Positions 8,241-16,884 of a DNA stretch of 64,000 nt are shown here, in pieces (within the stretch, counting starts at the first letter, position 1; each line of letters begins with the position of its first letter). The DNA comes from Acidobacteriaceae bacterium (GTDB lineage Bacteria > Acidobacteriota > Terriglobia > Terriglobales > Acidobacteriaceae). The stretch lies in assembly GCA_003134655.1 (NCBI GenBank), contig PLBY01000114.1:1-64000 (forward strand), written 5' to 3'. Position numbers and translations under genes: made by a program. The notes beneath the pieces were generated by a model. That model had not been told where the DNA came from and did not search any database. It was given only the letters and a program-made list of their open reading frames with translations.

Positions 8241-9992
8241 TTACTTCGCTTTTTGTTGCGCGATCCATTTATCGGTGCGGGCTTCGAGCAGATCGAGGGG
8301 TAGCGTTCCCCCGTCGAGCATCTCGTCGTGAAACTTGCGGAGATCGAACTTCGGACCTAGCTCTTTCTGGGCGCGGTCGCGGAGTTCACGGAACTTGAGT
8401 TGCCCGAGCTTGTAGCTGAGCGCCTGCGCGGGCCACGAGATGTAGCGGTCGGTCTCGGACTGGATCGTGGGCTCGTCGACGGCGCCGGACTTGCGGAAAA
8501 AGTCCACGACTTGGTCGCGGCTCCATCCCTTGGCGTGAATGCCCGTATCAACAACTAAACGCACCGCGCGAAAGAGTTCAGAGGAGAGGCGTCCGTAGTC
8601 GGAAACGGGATCCTGATAGAAGCCCACTTCTTTCCCAAGTTGCTCTGCGTACAGAGCCCAGCCTTCGATATAAGCGTTGAAACCGAGGCCGTGCAGGCGG
8701 AATTTCGGCAGCTCCTGAAGTTGCTGCTGCACAGAAAGCTGCATGTGATGTCCCGGGACGCCTTCATGGTAGGCGATCGCCTCATTGTCGATGAGCGAGC
8801 GCTCGGCGAAGTTGGAGGTGGCGACCACCACTCGGCCCGGCCGCTTACCGTCGGCCGTTCCGGTCACATAGTGGGTCATGGCGCTCGCATTGAAAGCAGG
8901 GATCGCTTCCACCGTGACCGGCGACTTGGGAAGCAGCGTGAACAGGTCCGGAAGCTTCGTCTCCATCTGCGCGATGTAATGGCGGTAACCGTCGAGGATT
9001 TGCTCTGCGGAACTTGGGATGTACTTGGGATTGGTCTTCAGCGACGCCCGGAAAGCAGCGAGGTCAGCAAAGCCCTCTTTCTTGGCGATTGCCGTCATCT
9101 CGGCTTCGATGCGGTCGATCTCTCGCAGGCCGAGCTGGTGGATTTCTTCCGCCGTCATGTGCGTCGTGGTGCGCGCATAAATATCGTTCTCGTAGCGCTT
9201 CCGGCCGTCTGCGAGCGAAGTAATCGACAGAGTCGTGCGGCCCTGCGGCGCGTATTCCGTCTGGATGAACGCAGCGAACGCTTTGTATGCGGGGAGCACA
9301 TCGGTATTGACCGCGTCAGTGATCTGTTGGGTCAGCCGCTTCTGCTCCTCCGGTGAAATGCTGGCGGGATACTTCTTGGTTGGCTGCAGGAACGGATCGG
9401 CGGCGATGATGCCTTGGCATTGCGCCGGAATCTTTTCCGCAAGGAAACGCACGGGCATGAGCTTGTCTTTCATGCCGGCGCGCAGGACCTCAGTGACCTG
9501 GCTGAGGGCGAGCGGAATTTGGTGCAACCGCGAAATATAGTCCTTGTAATGCTTGACCGAGTCGAGCGGCACCGCCAGTGGCAGATCGGCGAGGTTGGTA
9601 TGGATGCCATTCTGCGTGTTGATGGGCATCTCATATTCCTTGAGGTCGAAATCGGCAATGCGCTGCCGCAGCACGCGTATCAGCAAGTCGTGCGAGAGCT
9701 GGTCCTGATCGGAGAACCCTTCGGTCGGGATGGCTTCAACCCGCTGCAGAAAGGCTGCATCGCCTTCATGACGCCGCCGGATGGCATCGACGGAATATTC
9801 GTTGAGCCGGTCGTTGTAGCGATAGTCGCCGAAAGCGGTCGCGCGCTCGGGAAAGTTGCGAAGATCGGATTCGTACTGCTCGTCGAAAAGAGCGTTCTGC
9901 GCTGCGAGGCGCTCGGCAAGCGGTTTGGGGCCTTGGGCAGAAGCCGAGGCGGCCGTGGCGAGCAACAGCAGGACGGTTATGAAAGCGCGCAT
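8241..9992 (-). CDS. DUF885-family secreted putative metallopeptidase
   Basis: This 583-aa protein has a clear N-terminal signal peptide (MRAFITVLLLLATAASASAQ), so it acts outside the cytoplasm. The body matches the DUF885 family in length and sequence. The key motif is AYHEGVPGHHMQ, a zinc-binding His-Glu plus the following His pair, about 400 residues in. It is followed by IEGWALYAEQLG, whose Glu is a likely further ligand. These point to a gluzincin-type metallopeptidase; substrates for most members are not established. It is probably monocistronic, with the hairpin repeat 8152-8233 immediately downstream. The last residues (WIAQQKAK) end at a normal stop. Confidence 0.9.
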   Translation of the reverse strand: MRAFITVLLLLATAASASAQGPKPLAERLAAQNALFDEQYESDLRNFPERATAFGDYRYNDRLNEYSVDAIRRRHEGDAAFLQRVEAIPTEGFSDQDQLSHDLLIRVLRQRIADFDLKEYEMPINTQNGIHTNLADLPLAVPLDSVKHYKDYISRLHQIPLALSQVTEVLRAGMKDKLMPVRFLAEKIPAQCQGIIAADPFLQPTKKYPASISPEEQKRLTQQITDAVNTDVLPAYKAFAAFIQTEYAPQGRTTLSITSLADGRKRYENDIYARTTTHMTAEEIHQLGLREIDRIEAEMTAIAKKEGFADLAAFRASLKTNPKYIPSSAEQILDGYRHYIAQMETKLPDLFTLLPKSPVTVEAIPAFNASAMTHYVTGTADGKRPGRVVVATSNFAERSLIDNEAIAYHEGVPGHHMQLSVQQQLQELPKFRLHGLGFNAYIEGWALYAEQLGKEVGFYQDPVSDYGRLSSELFRAVRLVVDTGIHAKGWSRDQVVDFFRKSGAVDEPTIQSETDRYISWPAQALSYKLGQLKFRELRDRAQKELGPKFDLRKFHDEMLDGGTLPLDLLEARTDKWIAQQKAK

Positions 9993-10228
9993 AGGAGGAT
10001 TAGCGTAACAGAGTGCCCAGGCATGCTTCCATCCGCCCCCAGGTCGATATGAGCACGAAGGCCTGTGAGAAGGCCGGTCGGACCCATCTGGTTACACCAG
10101 TTTGTCCATGCAACCATTCCCCCGGAGTGTTTTAGTTATCAGAACTTCCATCCCTTGCGGAAGACAATTTTCACAGTGGGGCGCGCCATTGTGCGTGCAC
10201 CACTGCACTTAGTGGCCGCAGTCAAATC

Positions 10229-10555
10229 TCACTTTGTTTTCGGATTGTCGCTCCCGTGACCGGCGAGAACTTCCTTTTTTTCCACTGCCCGCACTTCGTC
10301 TCGGTCAACGTCCACGTTCACGTCTTCGTGGCTCACAACTGTGGAGCCGTGTGGAACTACGACCGCCCCATCGTGCGGCACGGTCATCCCTACTTTCGCC
10401 AGCCCCGCTAGACTCGTTTCCAGCGCGTGCATTTCCTTAATGGTTTCCCTCGTCTTCCCCAGCGCCTTGGTGTAATCCTTCATTTCCAGGTAGCCGCTTA
10501 TGAGTTGCAGATGGCTAGTCATTTTGTGAATCGACTCCTTCACCGTTTTCTCCAT
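10229..10555 (-). CDS. Small protein with histidine-kinase DHp-like helix
   Basis: This 108-aa protein is of unknown function. The start is well supported: GGAGG lies six bases before the ATG. Residues ~8-55 form a helical hairpin whose first helix (SIHKMTSHLQLISGYLEM) resembles the dimerisation/phosphotransfer helix of HisKA-type kinases or Spo0B-like proteins, with a His in the expected area. No ATPase domain follows. The C-terminal half (VPHDGAVVVPHGSTVVSHED) is rich in Val, His and Asp and ends in a charged tail (DNPKTK). It could be a stand-alone phosphotransfer or scaffold protein, but this is only a resemblance. The next gene, on the same strand, is the small zinc-motif protein at 10583. 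Confidence 0.65.
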   Translation of the reverse strand: MEKTVKESIHKMTSHLQLISGYLEMKDYTKALGKTRETIKEMHALETSLAGLAKVGMTVPHDGAVVVPHGSTVVSHEDVNVDVDRDEVRAVEKKEVLAGHGSDNPKTK

Positions 10556-10582
10556 CAGGTCCTCCTTCCCATTCCACAGACA

Positions 10583-10729
10583 TCAATCGGCTGCAAGCAA
10601 GCGTCGGTCTCGATGCGACTGCGTACGGGGGTGTCCCGCGCTGAGTTCGCATTTCTCGCCCGGCCCCGCCCCACAACTCGGGCACTGGACTGCTTGCACC
10701 TGTTTGAGAGTTGGCTTCCTGGCCTTCAC
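10583..10729 (-). CDS. Small zinc-finger-like protein (CxxC...C)
   Basis: This short protein of about 48 aa has the core CPSCGAGPGEKCELSAGH: two cysteines in CxxC, a third cysteine after seven residues, then a His. The layout suggests one zinc ion. The tail PRTQSHRDRRLLAAD is strongly basic, which would suit nucleic-acid binding. I recognise similar short proteins only as uncharacterised. The start is uncertain: GTG 10729 gives a compact protein beginning just before ARKPTLKQVQ. The frame stays open to 10930, but that extension has an atypical composition (many Cys, Phe and Met) and looks non-coding. It lies 27 bp upstream of the DHp-like gene on the same strand. Confidence 0.5.
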   Translation of the reverse strand: MKARKPTLKQVQAVQCPSCGAGPGEKCELSAGHPRTQSHRDRRLLAAD

Positions 10730-11158
10730 GTTGTCGATGATGTCACAATCCGCACCAGAAAAATGTCCAATTTTGTACACTGAACTCGGACAATTGGCGA
10801 AACATCGGCTCTCGAACAATGCCGGCGGTATCAAGCACTTTTTGAGCACACACAGCATGCACTCGGAGAAGAGCGCCATTTCGCTTTCGTTGAAAATGTG
10901 CCGATCCAACCAAGGCTCGCTCGCCATCAAGTTTCAGGTCAGGAACTCAGTCCGACCCATGGGAGCCGACATTGTTATGGAATCAATTTCACTCATCGTC
11001 GGGTCAATGCGGTTACAACAGTCATGCAATGCACGCTGAGAACTGGGCCTTCGTCCTTTGGCCAGGTCAGCGTGTGTGTTATTTCTCTTCGTGAGGCGAC
11101 TTTTTTCGTCGTGGTGGAACTCATAGACCAGTTTGGGAGTGTGTTGCCGAAAGCAAGC
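10730..11158. other. Intergenic stretch without a recognised gene
   Basis: About 430 bp lie between two minus-strand genes. An open frame extends through 10730-10930 upstream of the zinc-motif protein, but it looks like an extension rather than a gene. I see no RNA gene, terminator or repeat here. Confidence 0.5.
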
Positions 11159-11596
11159 TTACCGATGCTTGCGGAAAATTTCGAAGATCAGATTGAAGAA
11201 TTGCACGAGCGTGATCCCGATCGTCACATAGACCGCAATCTCCAGCCGGCGCCCCGCTTCTTGCGTCCCACGCAGCAGGTCGGCGACGTCTTTCGTGGAC
11301 TCGTGCAGAGTATCGGCCAATTGCTCAAAGTGCTGCAGCGAAGCCCTCATTTTGTCCGAGGTCCTCGACATGGCCAGCGCCGCTTCGCCGAACTGCTGTC
11401 CATTGCGCAGATCCAGCTCAGCCCGGCACGCCGTCCACCACGGACTCCCCGGAGGACTGTCATACATCCGCTGCCGGATCTCCACATAAGAACGGTTGCG
11501 CAACAACTCCACGAGCGCCGCCACTTTCTCCGAAGCCGGGGTTGGGTCACCGGCCGGTGTTTCCGGCGCTTTCACGTCACTGGCGATAACCCGCAT
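11159..11596 (-). CDS. Hypothetical protein with C-terminal membrane anchor
   Basis: This protein of about 145 aa is of unknown function. The N-terminal part is soluble and charged. The middle is predicted helical or coiled-coil (MRASLQHFEQLADTLHESTK), and residues ~118-140 form one transmembrane segment (IAVYVTIGITLVQFFNLIF). A short basic tail (RKHR) follows. The topology suggests a tail-anchored inner-membrane protein with the helices in the cytoplasm. The start is uncertain: ATG 11596 is chosen because the in-frame extension back to 11698 has an atypical composition. No neighbour suggests a role. Confidence 0.55.
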   Translation of the reverse strand: MRVIASDVKAPETPAGDPTPASEKVAALVELLRNRSYVEIRQRMYDSPPGSPWWTACRAELDLRNGQQFGEAALAMSRTSDKMRASLQHFEQLADTLHESTKDVADLLRGTQEAGRRLEIAVYVTIGITLVQFFNLIFEIFRKHR

Positions 11597-11861
11597 AACA
11601 GGCAGCCTATCAGCCAACTCCTGCCGAGCGCAGGTGCCCGAAGTGCATGGCCACCTTACCTTTCCGCGCAATCTGGCCATGGTAACGACCTTACCCATGC
11701 CCTTTCAGCCAGACTGCCCTTCGGCCTTTCGTGTAGGAACGAGCGCTACGCTGCTCGGAGGGTCGGGCGTCACGTGCAGGAGACCGATTTGTGTGGCTGT
11801 TGCAACATCGCCATCGCGCTCATTCGCCCGATCGGCCTATTCTCAATGCGTGAAATCGCCT

Positions 11862-12008
11862 GTGGCTGTTGAGAAACTCCATTTTCTCCAAAACAGCCGA
11901 AATTTGGGACTAGAAAATGTCCAGGAAAACCGAGAACGTCGTTTGTAGGGCTTCTTAAGGCAAAGTTTTTTCGGCCATTTTCTGGCGAGTGAGTTTTTCA
12001 ACAGCCAC
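11862..12008. mobile_element. 147-bp MITE-like element with 18-bp terminal inverted repeats
   Basis: The left end GTGGCTGTTGAGAAACTC (11862-11879) and the right end GAGTTTTTCAACAGCCAC (11991-12008) are inverted repeats matching at 17 of 18 positions. The element is flanked on both sides by GCCT (11858-11861 and 12009-12012), consistent with a 4-bp target duplication. The interior is AT-richer than its surroundings and has no coding capacity. It fits a non-autonomous transposon. It lies upstream of the lipoprotein gene at 12071, ending about 50 bp before that gene's putative -10 region. Confidence 0.65.
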
Positions 12009-12070
12009 GCCTGATAGCGTCGACCATCCGCCTCAGGCTCTCCTAGTCCAGTCCTGCTATAGTTTCGGCC

Positions 12071-12862
12071 ATGAACTGGAGATCAACTCGAAAGGTGTTC
12101 GCCGTTGTCCTCGCTTCAGCGCTCACCTCCGCTTGCAATGCTCAGCAGCCCTCCCCGGACTGGAACGGCACATGGAAATTGAGCCCTTCAAAGAATAGCT
12201 ATCAGGGCCCGGTTGTTACTATCTCGATTTCGGCGGACGGTGAGTATGGCTATGACGATGGAGGTTCGAGTTTCACTTTTCGCTGCGATGAGAAGGATCG
12301 ACCGATAGGGAAAAAGCGCACGCAAGCCTGTGTGAAAGGCAGCGAAACTACGTTAGACCTGACTCGAGAAGAAAATGGGGCAAAGACGAATGCGTATCAT
12401 TGGGAGCTTTCGGCTGACGGGAAGGTTCTTACGGCGACAGCGACCGCATTTCGTCCGAGTGGCCCTGTTACTACCAGTCAGGTCGTCGCCTCGCGAATCT
12501 CGGGTTCTGAGGGCTTTGCTGGCCAGTGGCGGGACACGAGCTACCTTCAGCGACATGCCGATATGTCACTGAGGCTCGATAGTCAGACCTTGCATCTCAG
12601 CTATCCGAGCGCCGGGCAGTATGTTGACGCACCGTTCGACGGAGTCGACGGGGCGGTGCAGGGGCCTCACGCCCCAGAGGGGGTGACCTACTCGGTACGG
12701 CTGGTTGGACGACGCGAGATTGCCACACTGACGAAGCGCAATGGCAAAGTTCTCACTCAAGGCTCCCTCGAATTGAGTGACGATGGAAGAGTCATTACCC
12801 ACTCTTGGTGGAATCCCGATCGACCAACTGATAAGGGTACGTTCGTCTACGAAAAGAAGTAG
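12071..12862 (+). CDS. Hypothetical lipoprotein
   Basis: This 263-aa protein has an N-terminal lipoprotein signal (basic NWRSTRK, a hydrophobic core, then LTSAC), so Cys-22 would be lipidated. The mature part appears to be two beta-rich modules. The first starts at WNGTWKLSPSKNSY; the second starts at FAGQWRDTSY. Both have the G-x-W opening common in lipocalin-like or DUF-type beta domains of Acidobacteriota. No catalytic motif is visible. A TATAGT hexamer 9-14 bases before the ATG, and no Shine-Dalgarno, suggest a very short leader. The MITE-like element lies just upstream and may have altered the promoter region. Confidence 0.75.
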   Translation: MNWRSTRKVFAVVLASALTSACNAQQPSPDWNGTWKLSPSKNSYQGPVVTISISADGEYGYDDGGSSFTFRCDEKDRPIGKKRTQACVKGSETTLDLTREENGAKTNAYHWELSADGKVLTATATAFRPSGPVTTSQVVASRISGSEGFAGQWRDTSYLQRHADMSLRLDSQTLHLSYPSAGQYVDAPFDGVDGAVQGPHAPEGVTYSVRLVGRREIATLTKRNGKVLTQGSLELSDDGRVITHSWWNPDRPTDKGTFVYEKK

Positions 12863-12954
12863 AGGTGCTTTGCACCGCCAGTGCGAGTCAGTTGTCGATA
12901 AATCTCCATTGCGCTCATCGGCGTTCGAAGTACCCTCGCCTGTTGGCGAAAGCT

Positions 12955-14019
12955 TTAAGCCGTCGAGAGTTCCTCAGGCTTGGGCTGAGGCTTCCTGGGC
13001 GCGAGGTACGTGTGCGTGATCCGGTCGTGCCAGCAGAGGGCATCCTCATCGAGAAACACCCAGGCATATCCCATGCCGGCGGAAACCGCGGACAGACACG
13101 CGGCCAGCACGCGCCAGCGGCGTAGTGAGCGGCTGGTGGAAGTGCCGTCGAAGCGCGCCAGTTCGAGCCCGGCCACCCGCAATCCCGGGGTGCTGGCGGC
13201 ATAGACGATCATCAGGTACTGGTACGCCGCCCAGAAAAGGCAGGAGATTCCCGCGGCGATCCCCAAAATCTGCAGCAACGGGGGACGCACCGCCGCCACC
13301 TTCCAAAAAATGTAACCGAAGAGAGCCGAGCCAGCGGCGATGATCAGTCCGTCGACCAGGGCAGCCACGAAGCGCAGTCCGAGTGGCGCGCTTTGCAGAG
13401 GAATGTCGATGCCGGGCCGCTTCTCGGCCTCCTGTTGCTCGGCCGCTTCGATGGTGATTCCACCGAGCGCGGGAGGTGGAGGCGCGACCTCTGGCACTTC
13501 CAGGATTCGCGGGCGCTCGCTGACCGGCTCCGCCAGTTGATCGGGTGGAGGCGGTGGCGGCCCCCACGCGAACCTTGGGAACTCAATGATCTTCGCACTG
13601 GCATGTACAACGGACTGACGCGCGGGCGGAGCGGCGAACTCTGCGGCGGGCGCCGACCGAGGGTTCACTTCCGATTCTGCAGCCACGGACGGCTCGTGCC
13701 TCATCCCATCGAGCGCGAGAGCATGGCTTGAGATGGGCTCGAACTCCGCCAGCGAAGACCCGCTAGGAGCATTTGTGGACCCGTCCGGGGCATCAAACTT
13801 CAGGCTGAGCGACGGGTAACGGGGAGGACGCACTTTGCGCCGCGCGCGATAACGGCTGAGCCGATCGGAGAGTTCGTCGCGCCAGGCAGGAGCGTCCGCA
13901 GCTAGAGGCACTGCTTCGACCGGCAAGTCTGAGACCTCAACGTCGGCGTTCCCCTGCAAGGCAGCGGGAAGGGGCTCCGATTGGCAACGGCAAACTTCTC
14001 CACACAGCGGACAATTCAT
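12955..14019 (-). CDS. RDD-family membrane protein with N-terminal zinc-ribbon motif
   Basis: This 354-aa protein begins with MNCPLCGEVCRC, four cysteines suited to binding zinc. A long low-complexity Pro/Ala-rich linker follows (to ~residue 205, including GPPPPPPDQ), then a C-terminal RDD domain. The RDD domain starts at APLGLRFVAALVDGLIIAAG with the typical R...D pattern and continues with STPGLRVAGL. It holds three to four transmembrane helices. RDD proteins are poorly understood; some act as Na+/H+ antiporters, others are thought to be structural. The gene is convergent with the lipoprotein gene and divergent from lptD. The zinc-ribbon/linker/RDD arrangement is recurrent in Acidobacteriota as far as I recall. 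Confidence 0.8.
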   Translation of the reverse strand: MNCPLCGEVCRCQSEPLPAALQGNADVEVSDLPVEAVPLAADAPAWRDELSDRLSRYRARRKVRPPRYPSLSLKFDAPDGSTNAPSGSSLAEFEPISSHALALDGMRHEPSVAAESEVNPRSAPAAEFAAPPARQSVVHASAKIIEFPRFAWGPPPPPPDQLAEPVSERPRILEVPEVAPPPPALGGITIEAAEQQEAEKRPGIDIPLQSAPLGLRFVAALVDGLIIAAGSALFGYIFWKVAAVRPPLLQILGIAAGISCLFWAAYQYLMIVYAASTPGLRVAGLELARFDGTSTSRSLRRWRVLAACLSAVSAGMGYAWVFLDEDALCWHDRITHTYLAPRKPQPKPEELSTA

Positions 14020-14211
14020 GAAAGCCAGTCTTTTGAAATCGCACTCGTTCGAGCGTAACGTACAACCGGAAGGGATGCGACGGGAATCCTAGCCTTTTTC
14101 GCCACTTTGCCTCGCGACCAGCGCCGTGCTAAGTTCACGATGCCGCGGCAAAACAGCCGAAAGGGAAGGTTCGTCTTCAAGGGACGATCTGCTTCCGTTG
14201 ATTTTCTTCCG

Positions 14212-16791
14212 ATGACTCTTCGCACTAGATTCCTTATCACGGCGCTGTTCCTTTGTCATCAGGTTCTCGCCGCTGCGCTAGTAACCAGACAGTTGCTATC
14301 AGAAAATTCCGATCAAGCCGCGACTTCCTCCTCGCCCAAAGCCGAACAAAAAGCAGAAACCCAAACGGCCGCTTCGAGCACGCCTTGCGCTCGTCAGGCA
14401 GCGAACCAGGATTCCGATTCGGCCACCATCTGCGCCGATCAGCAGGAAAAAGACGGCGAGGTCTACAAACTGCACGGCAACGCCGAAATTCACTATCGCA
14501 CCTATGTCCTGAAGGCCGATGAGGTCACCTACGACTCCAACAGCGGCGAAGCCACAGCTTCGGGACACTTCCGGCTCGACGGCGGTCCGAACGACGACCA
14601 CCTCAAAGCGAGTCACGGAACCTACAATCTGACTGCAGAGACGGGACGATTCTACGACGTCACGGCGACCACCGGACTCCGCTTTCATGGCACGCGCGCG
14701 GTCTTGACGTCGACCTCCCCGTTTGCTTTCACCGGAAAACTTGTGGAGAAAGACAGTCCCGAGCACTACCTCGTCTTTGACGGCACCATCACCACCTGCG
14801 AACTTCCGCGTCCCAAGTGGCAGTTCAATGCCCGCAAAATAGTTGTGGATGTGGGCGGGAATGCCCAGATTTATCACAGCACGTTCTGGCTCCACGGATT
14901 CCCGGTGCTCTACTTTCCTTACGCGACGCATCCGGTCTCCAAAGAAGCGCGCGAGACCGGCTTCTTGATCCCGAGCATCGGCCGGTCCTCCACCAACGGC
15001 AACGAGGTGGGCGAGTCTTTTTATTGGGCCATCAATCGCAGCATGGACGCCACTGTGGGCGCAGAGTACATGTCGAAGCGAGGGTGGACCCAACGGGGAG
15101 GATTTCGGGCGCGCCCCAGCGACACTTCCTACGTGGACCTGAATTTCTTTGGCGTCATCGACCGCGGCATCGGCGAGCCGGCAACCTGCACGGGAACGCC
15201 CCCAGTATGCGTTGCGACGCCGCCACTGAAAGAAGGAGGACAGGAAGTGCGCCTGGCAGCCGAAGGCAACTTCTACGGTTTCCGCGCCGTCTCCAATATC
15301 GACTACCTGAGTTCGTTTCTGTTCCGCCTGGCTTTCAACGAAGTCTTCACCCAGGCCATCAACTCGGAAGTGAAGTCGCAGCTTTTTGTATCGAAAGCCG
15401 TCAACGGCATTTCGTTCGGCGGCATGGTGGAGCGTTACCAGAACTTCTTTCAAGCCACCGACCTCAACGGCAGGCCGACGTTTGATTCCATTCGGATTCT
15501 GCACACTCCCAGCGCCGACGCATCTAGCGTAGACCGGCGGCTCGCCCACACGCCATTCCTCTGGTCCTTCGACGCCTCGCTAGCGGGCCTTTCCCGCAGC
15601 GAGCCCGGCTTTCATACCGAGGCATTGCTGGGGCGCTTTGATTTCAGTCCCGAGATTTCGCTGCCCTTGCAGTACCGCGGCTGGTCTCTGCGCCCCGCGC
15701 TAGCTCTGCATGAAACGTACTACAGTGAGCGGTTTGTGAACGGAGTCGCCGTCAACGATCCCACGAACCGGCAGGCGCTGGATACCTCGGTGGAGGTGCG
15801 GCCTCCCGTTCTTGAGAAGATCTTCGCCAAGGAATTTCTGGGAAAGAAGTGGAAGCACGTCATCGAACCGCGCGCCGTCTACCGTTACGTAACCGGGGTA
15901 AACAACTTCTCGAATGTGCTGCACTTCGACGAGCGCGACATCCTGAGCAACACCAATGAGGTTGAGTACGGATTCGTGACCCGCCTCTACGCGAAAAAGT
16001 CGTCGACCGCAATTCAGGAGTGCGATGCGCCAATGACGGGCCTCGCCGTCGGTGCCGCGGCGCCGGAACAGACAGTTCCATGGCAGCGCATCAATACTCT
16101 GGAAAATCAGACGTGCATTCCCGGTCCGCAAGCGCGCGAAGTCGCCACCTGGGAAGTTCGGCAAAAGTATTTTCTCGATCCGAACTTCGGCGGAGCACTG
16201 GTGCCGGGACAGCGCAACGTCTTCACCACGACAGAGGAACTCACGGGCATCGCATTCGCCACCGAAAAGCGGCATCTCTCTCCCCTGGTGTCGCGCCTGC
16301 GGGCGGCCACCAGCAGCCACACCGACACGGAGTGGGACCTCGACTACGACTTCCAGTTGGGCCGCATTAACGCCAGCACGCTGCTGTTGAACTATAATTT
16401 CGGCGCGTTCACGGTAGGCGGCGGGGATGCGTTCCTGCAGATTCCGCAGACCACGACAACCTCGGCTCCTCCCGAAGGGACGTGCTCGAGTTCGAACGGC
16501 ACGGCGCAACCCACCTGCAAGTTTCAGCAGTTCCGTGTGGCCCTTGGCTATGGAGGGCTGGCGCGCCGGGGATTGAGCGCGGCCGCCAGCTTTGGCTTCG
16601 ATGCAGAAGCGCGGCAACTGCAGTTTGCCACCGCGCAAACCACCTACAACTGGGATTGCTGCGGTGTGACGATCGAATACCGCCGGTACGCCATCGCGAA
16701 CGTGCGCAATGAGAACCTGTTTCGCTTCACCTTCAGCCTGGCAAACATCGGCTCGTTCGGAAACCTGCGCCGCCAGGAGCGGCTGTACTAG
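14212..16791 (+). CDS. lptD: LPS-assembly protein LptD
   Basis: This protein of about 859 aa is the outer-membrane LPS translocon. It has a signal peptide (RTRFLITALFLCHQVLAAAL) and an OstA/LptA-like jelly-roll domain (~residues 70-165) with VYKLHGNAEIHY and LKADEVTYDSNSGEATASG. A long beta-barrel region follows (LHGFPVLYFPYATHPV is a typical LptD block). It works with LptE to place lipopolysaccharide in the outer leaflet, so the host is a diderm. Several cysteines occur in the barrel loops (for example TCTGTPPVC), but the canonical LptD disulphide pattern cannot be confirmed by eye. The start is uncertain: ATG 14212 puts the signal peptide at the N-terminus; ATG 14140 or 14107 would add a basic extension. 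Confidence 0.88.
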   Translation: MTLRTRFLITALFLCHQVLAAALVTRQLLSENSDQAATSSSPKAEQKAETQTAASSTPCARQAANQDSDSATICADQQEKDGEVYKLHGNAEIHYRTYVLKADEVTYDSNSGEATASGHFRLDGGPNDDHLKASHGTYNLTAETGRFYDVTATTGLRFHGTRAVLTSTSPFAFTGKLVEKDSPEHYLVFDGTITTCELPRPKWQFNARKIVVDVGGNAQIYHSTFWLHGFPVLYFPYATHPVSKEARETGFLIPSIGRSSTNGNEVGESFYWAINRSMDATVGAEYMSKRGWTQRGGFRARPSDTSYVDLNFFGVIDRGIGEPATCTGTPPVCVATPPLKEGGQEVRLAAEGNFYGFRAVSNIDYLSSFLFRLAFNEVFTQAINSEVKSQLFVSKAVNGISFGGMVERYQNFFQATDLNGRPTFDSIRILHTPSADASSVDRRLAHTPFLWSFDASLAGLSRSEPGFHTEALLGRFDFSPEISLPLQYRGWSLRPALALHETYYSERFVNGVAVNDPTNRQALDTSVEVRPPVLEKIFAKEFLGKKWKHVIEPRAVYRYVTGVNNFSNVLHFDERDILSNTNEVEYGFVTRLYAKKSSTAIQECDAPMTGLAVGAAAPEQTVPWQRINTLENQTCIPGPQAREVATWEVRQKYFLDPNFGGALVPGQRNVFTTTEELTGIAFATEKRHLSPLVSRLRAATSSHTDTEWDLDYDFQLGRINASTLLLNYNFGAFTVGGGDAFLQIPQTTTTSAPPEGTCSSSNGTAQPTCKFQQFRVALGYGGLARRGLSAAASFGFDAEARQLQFATAQTTYNWDCCGVTIEYRRYAIANVRNENLFRFTFSLANIGSFGNLRRQERLY

Positions 16792-16884
16792 CTTGCTCTG
16801 CGGAAGAAAACGAGTGAGCATAAGAAAGAAATGGCTGTGAGTGCTCGGGTCGCGTTCCAATTCACCCGAAGAGGAGCGTCGTTG

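Noticed and set aside
10730-10930. N-terminal extension of the zinc-motif protein (to 10930)
   Set aside because: Composition is unlike a protein N-terminus here (clustered Cys, Met, Phe), and the compact protein from GTG 10729 carries all recognisable sequence.
14299-15549. A 416-codon open frame on the minus strand opposite lptD
   Set aside because: It has no recognisable motif and the plus strand encodes a typical LptD across the same bases.
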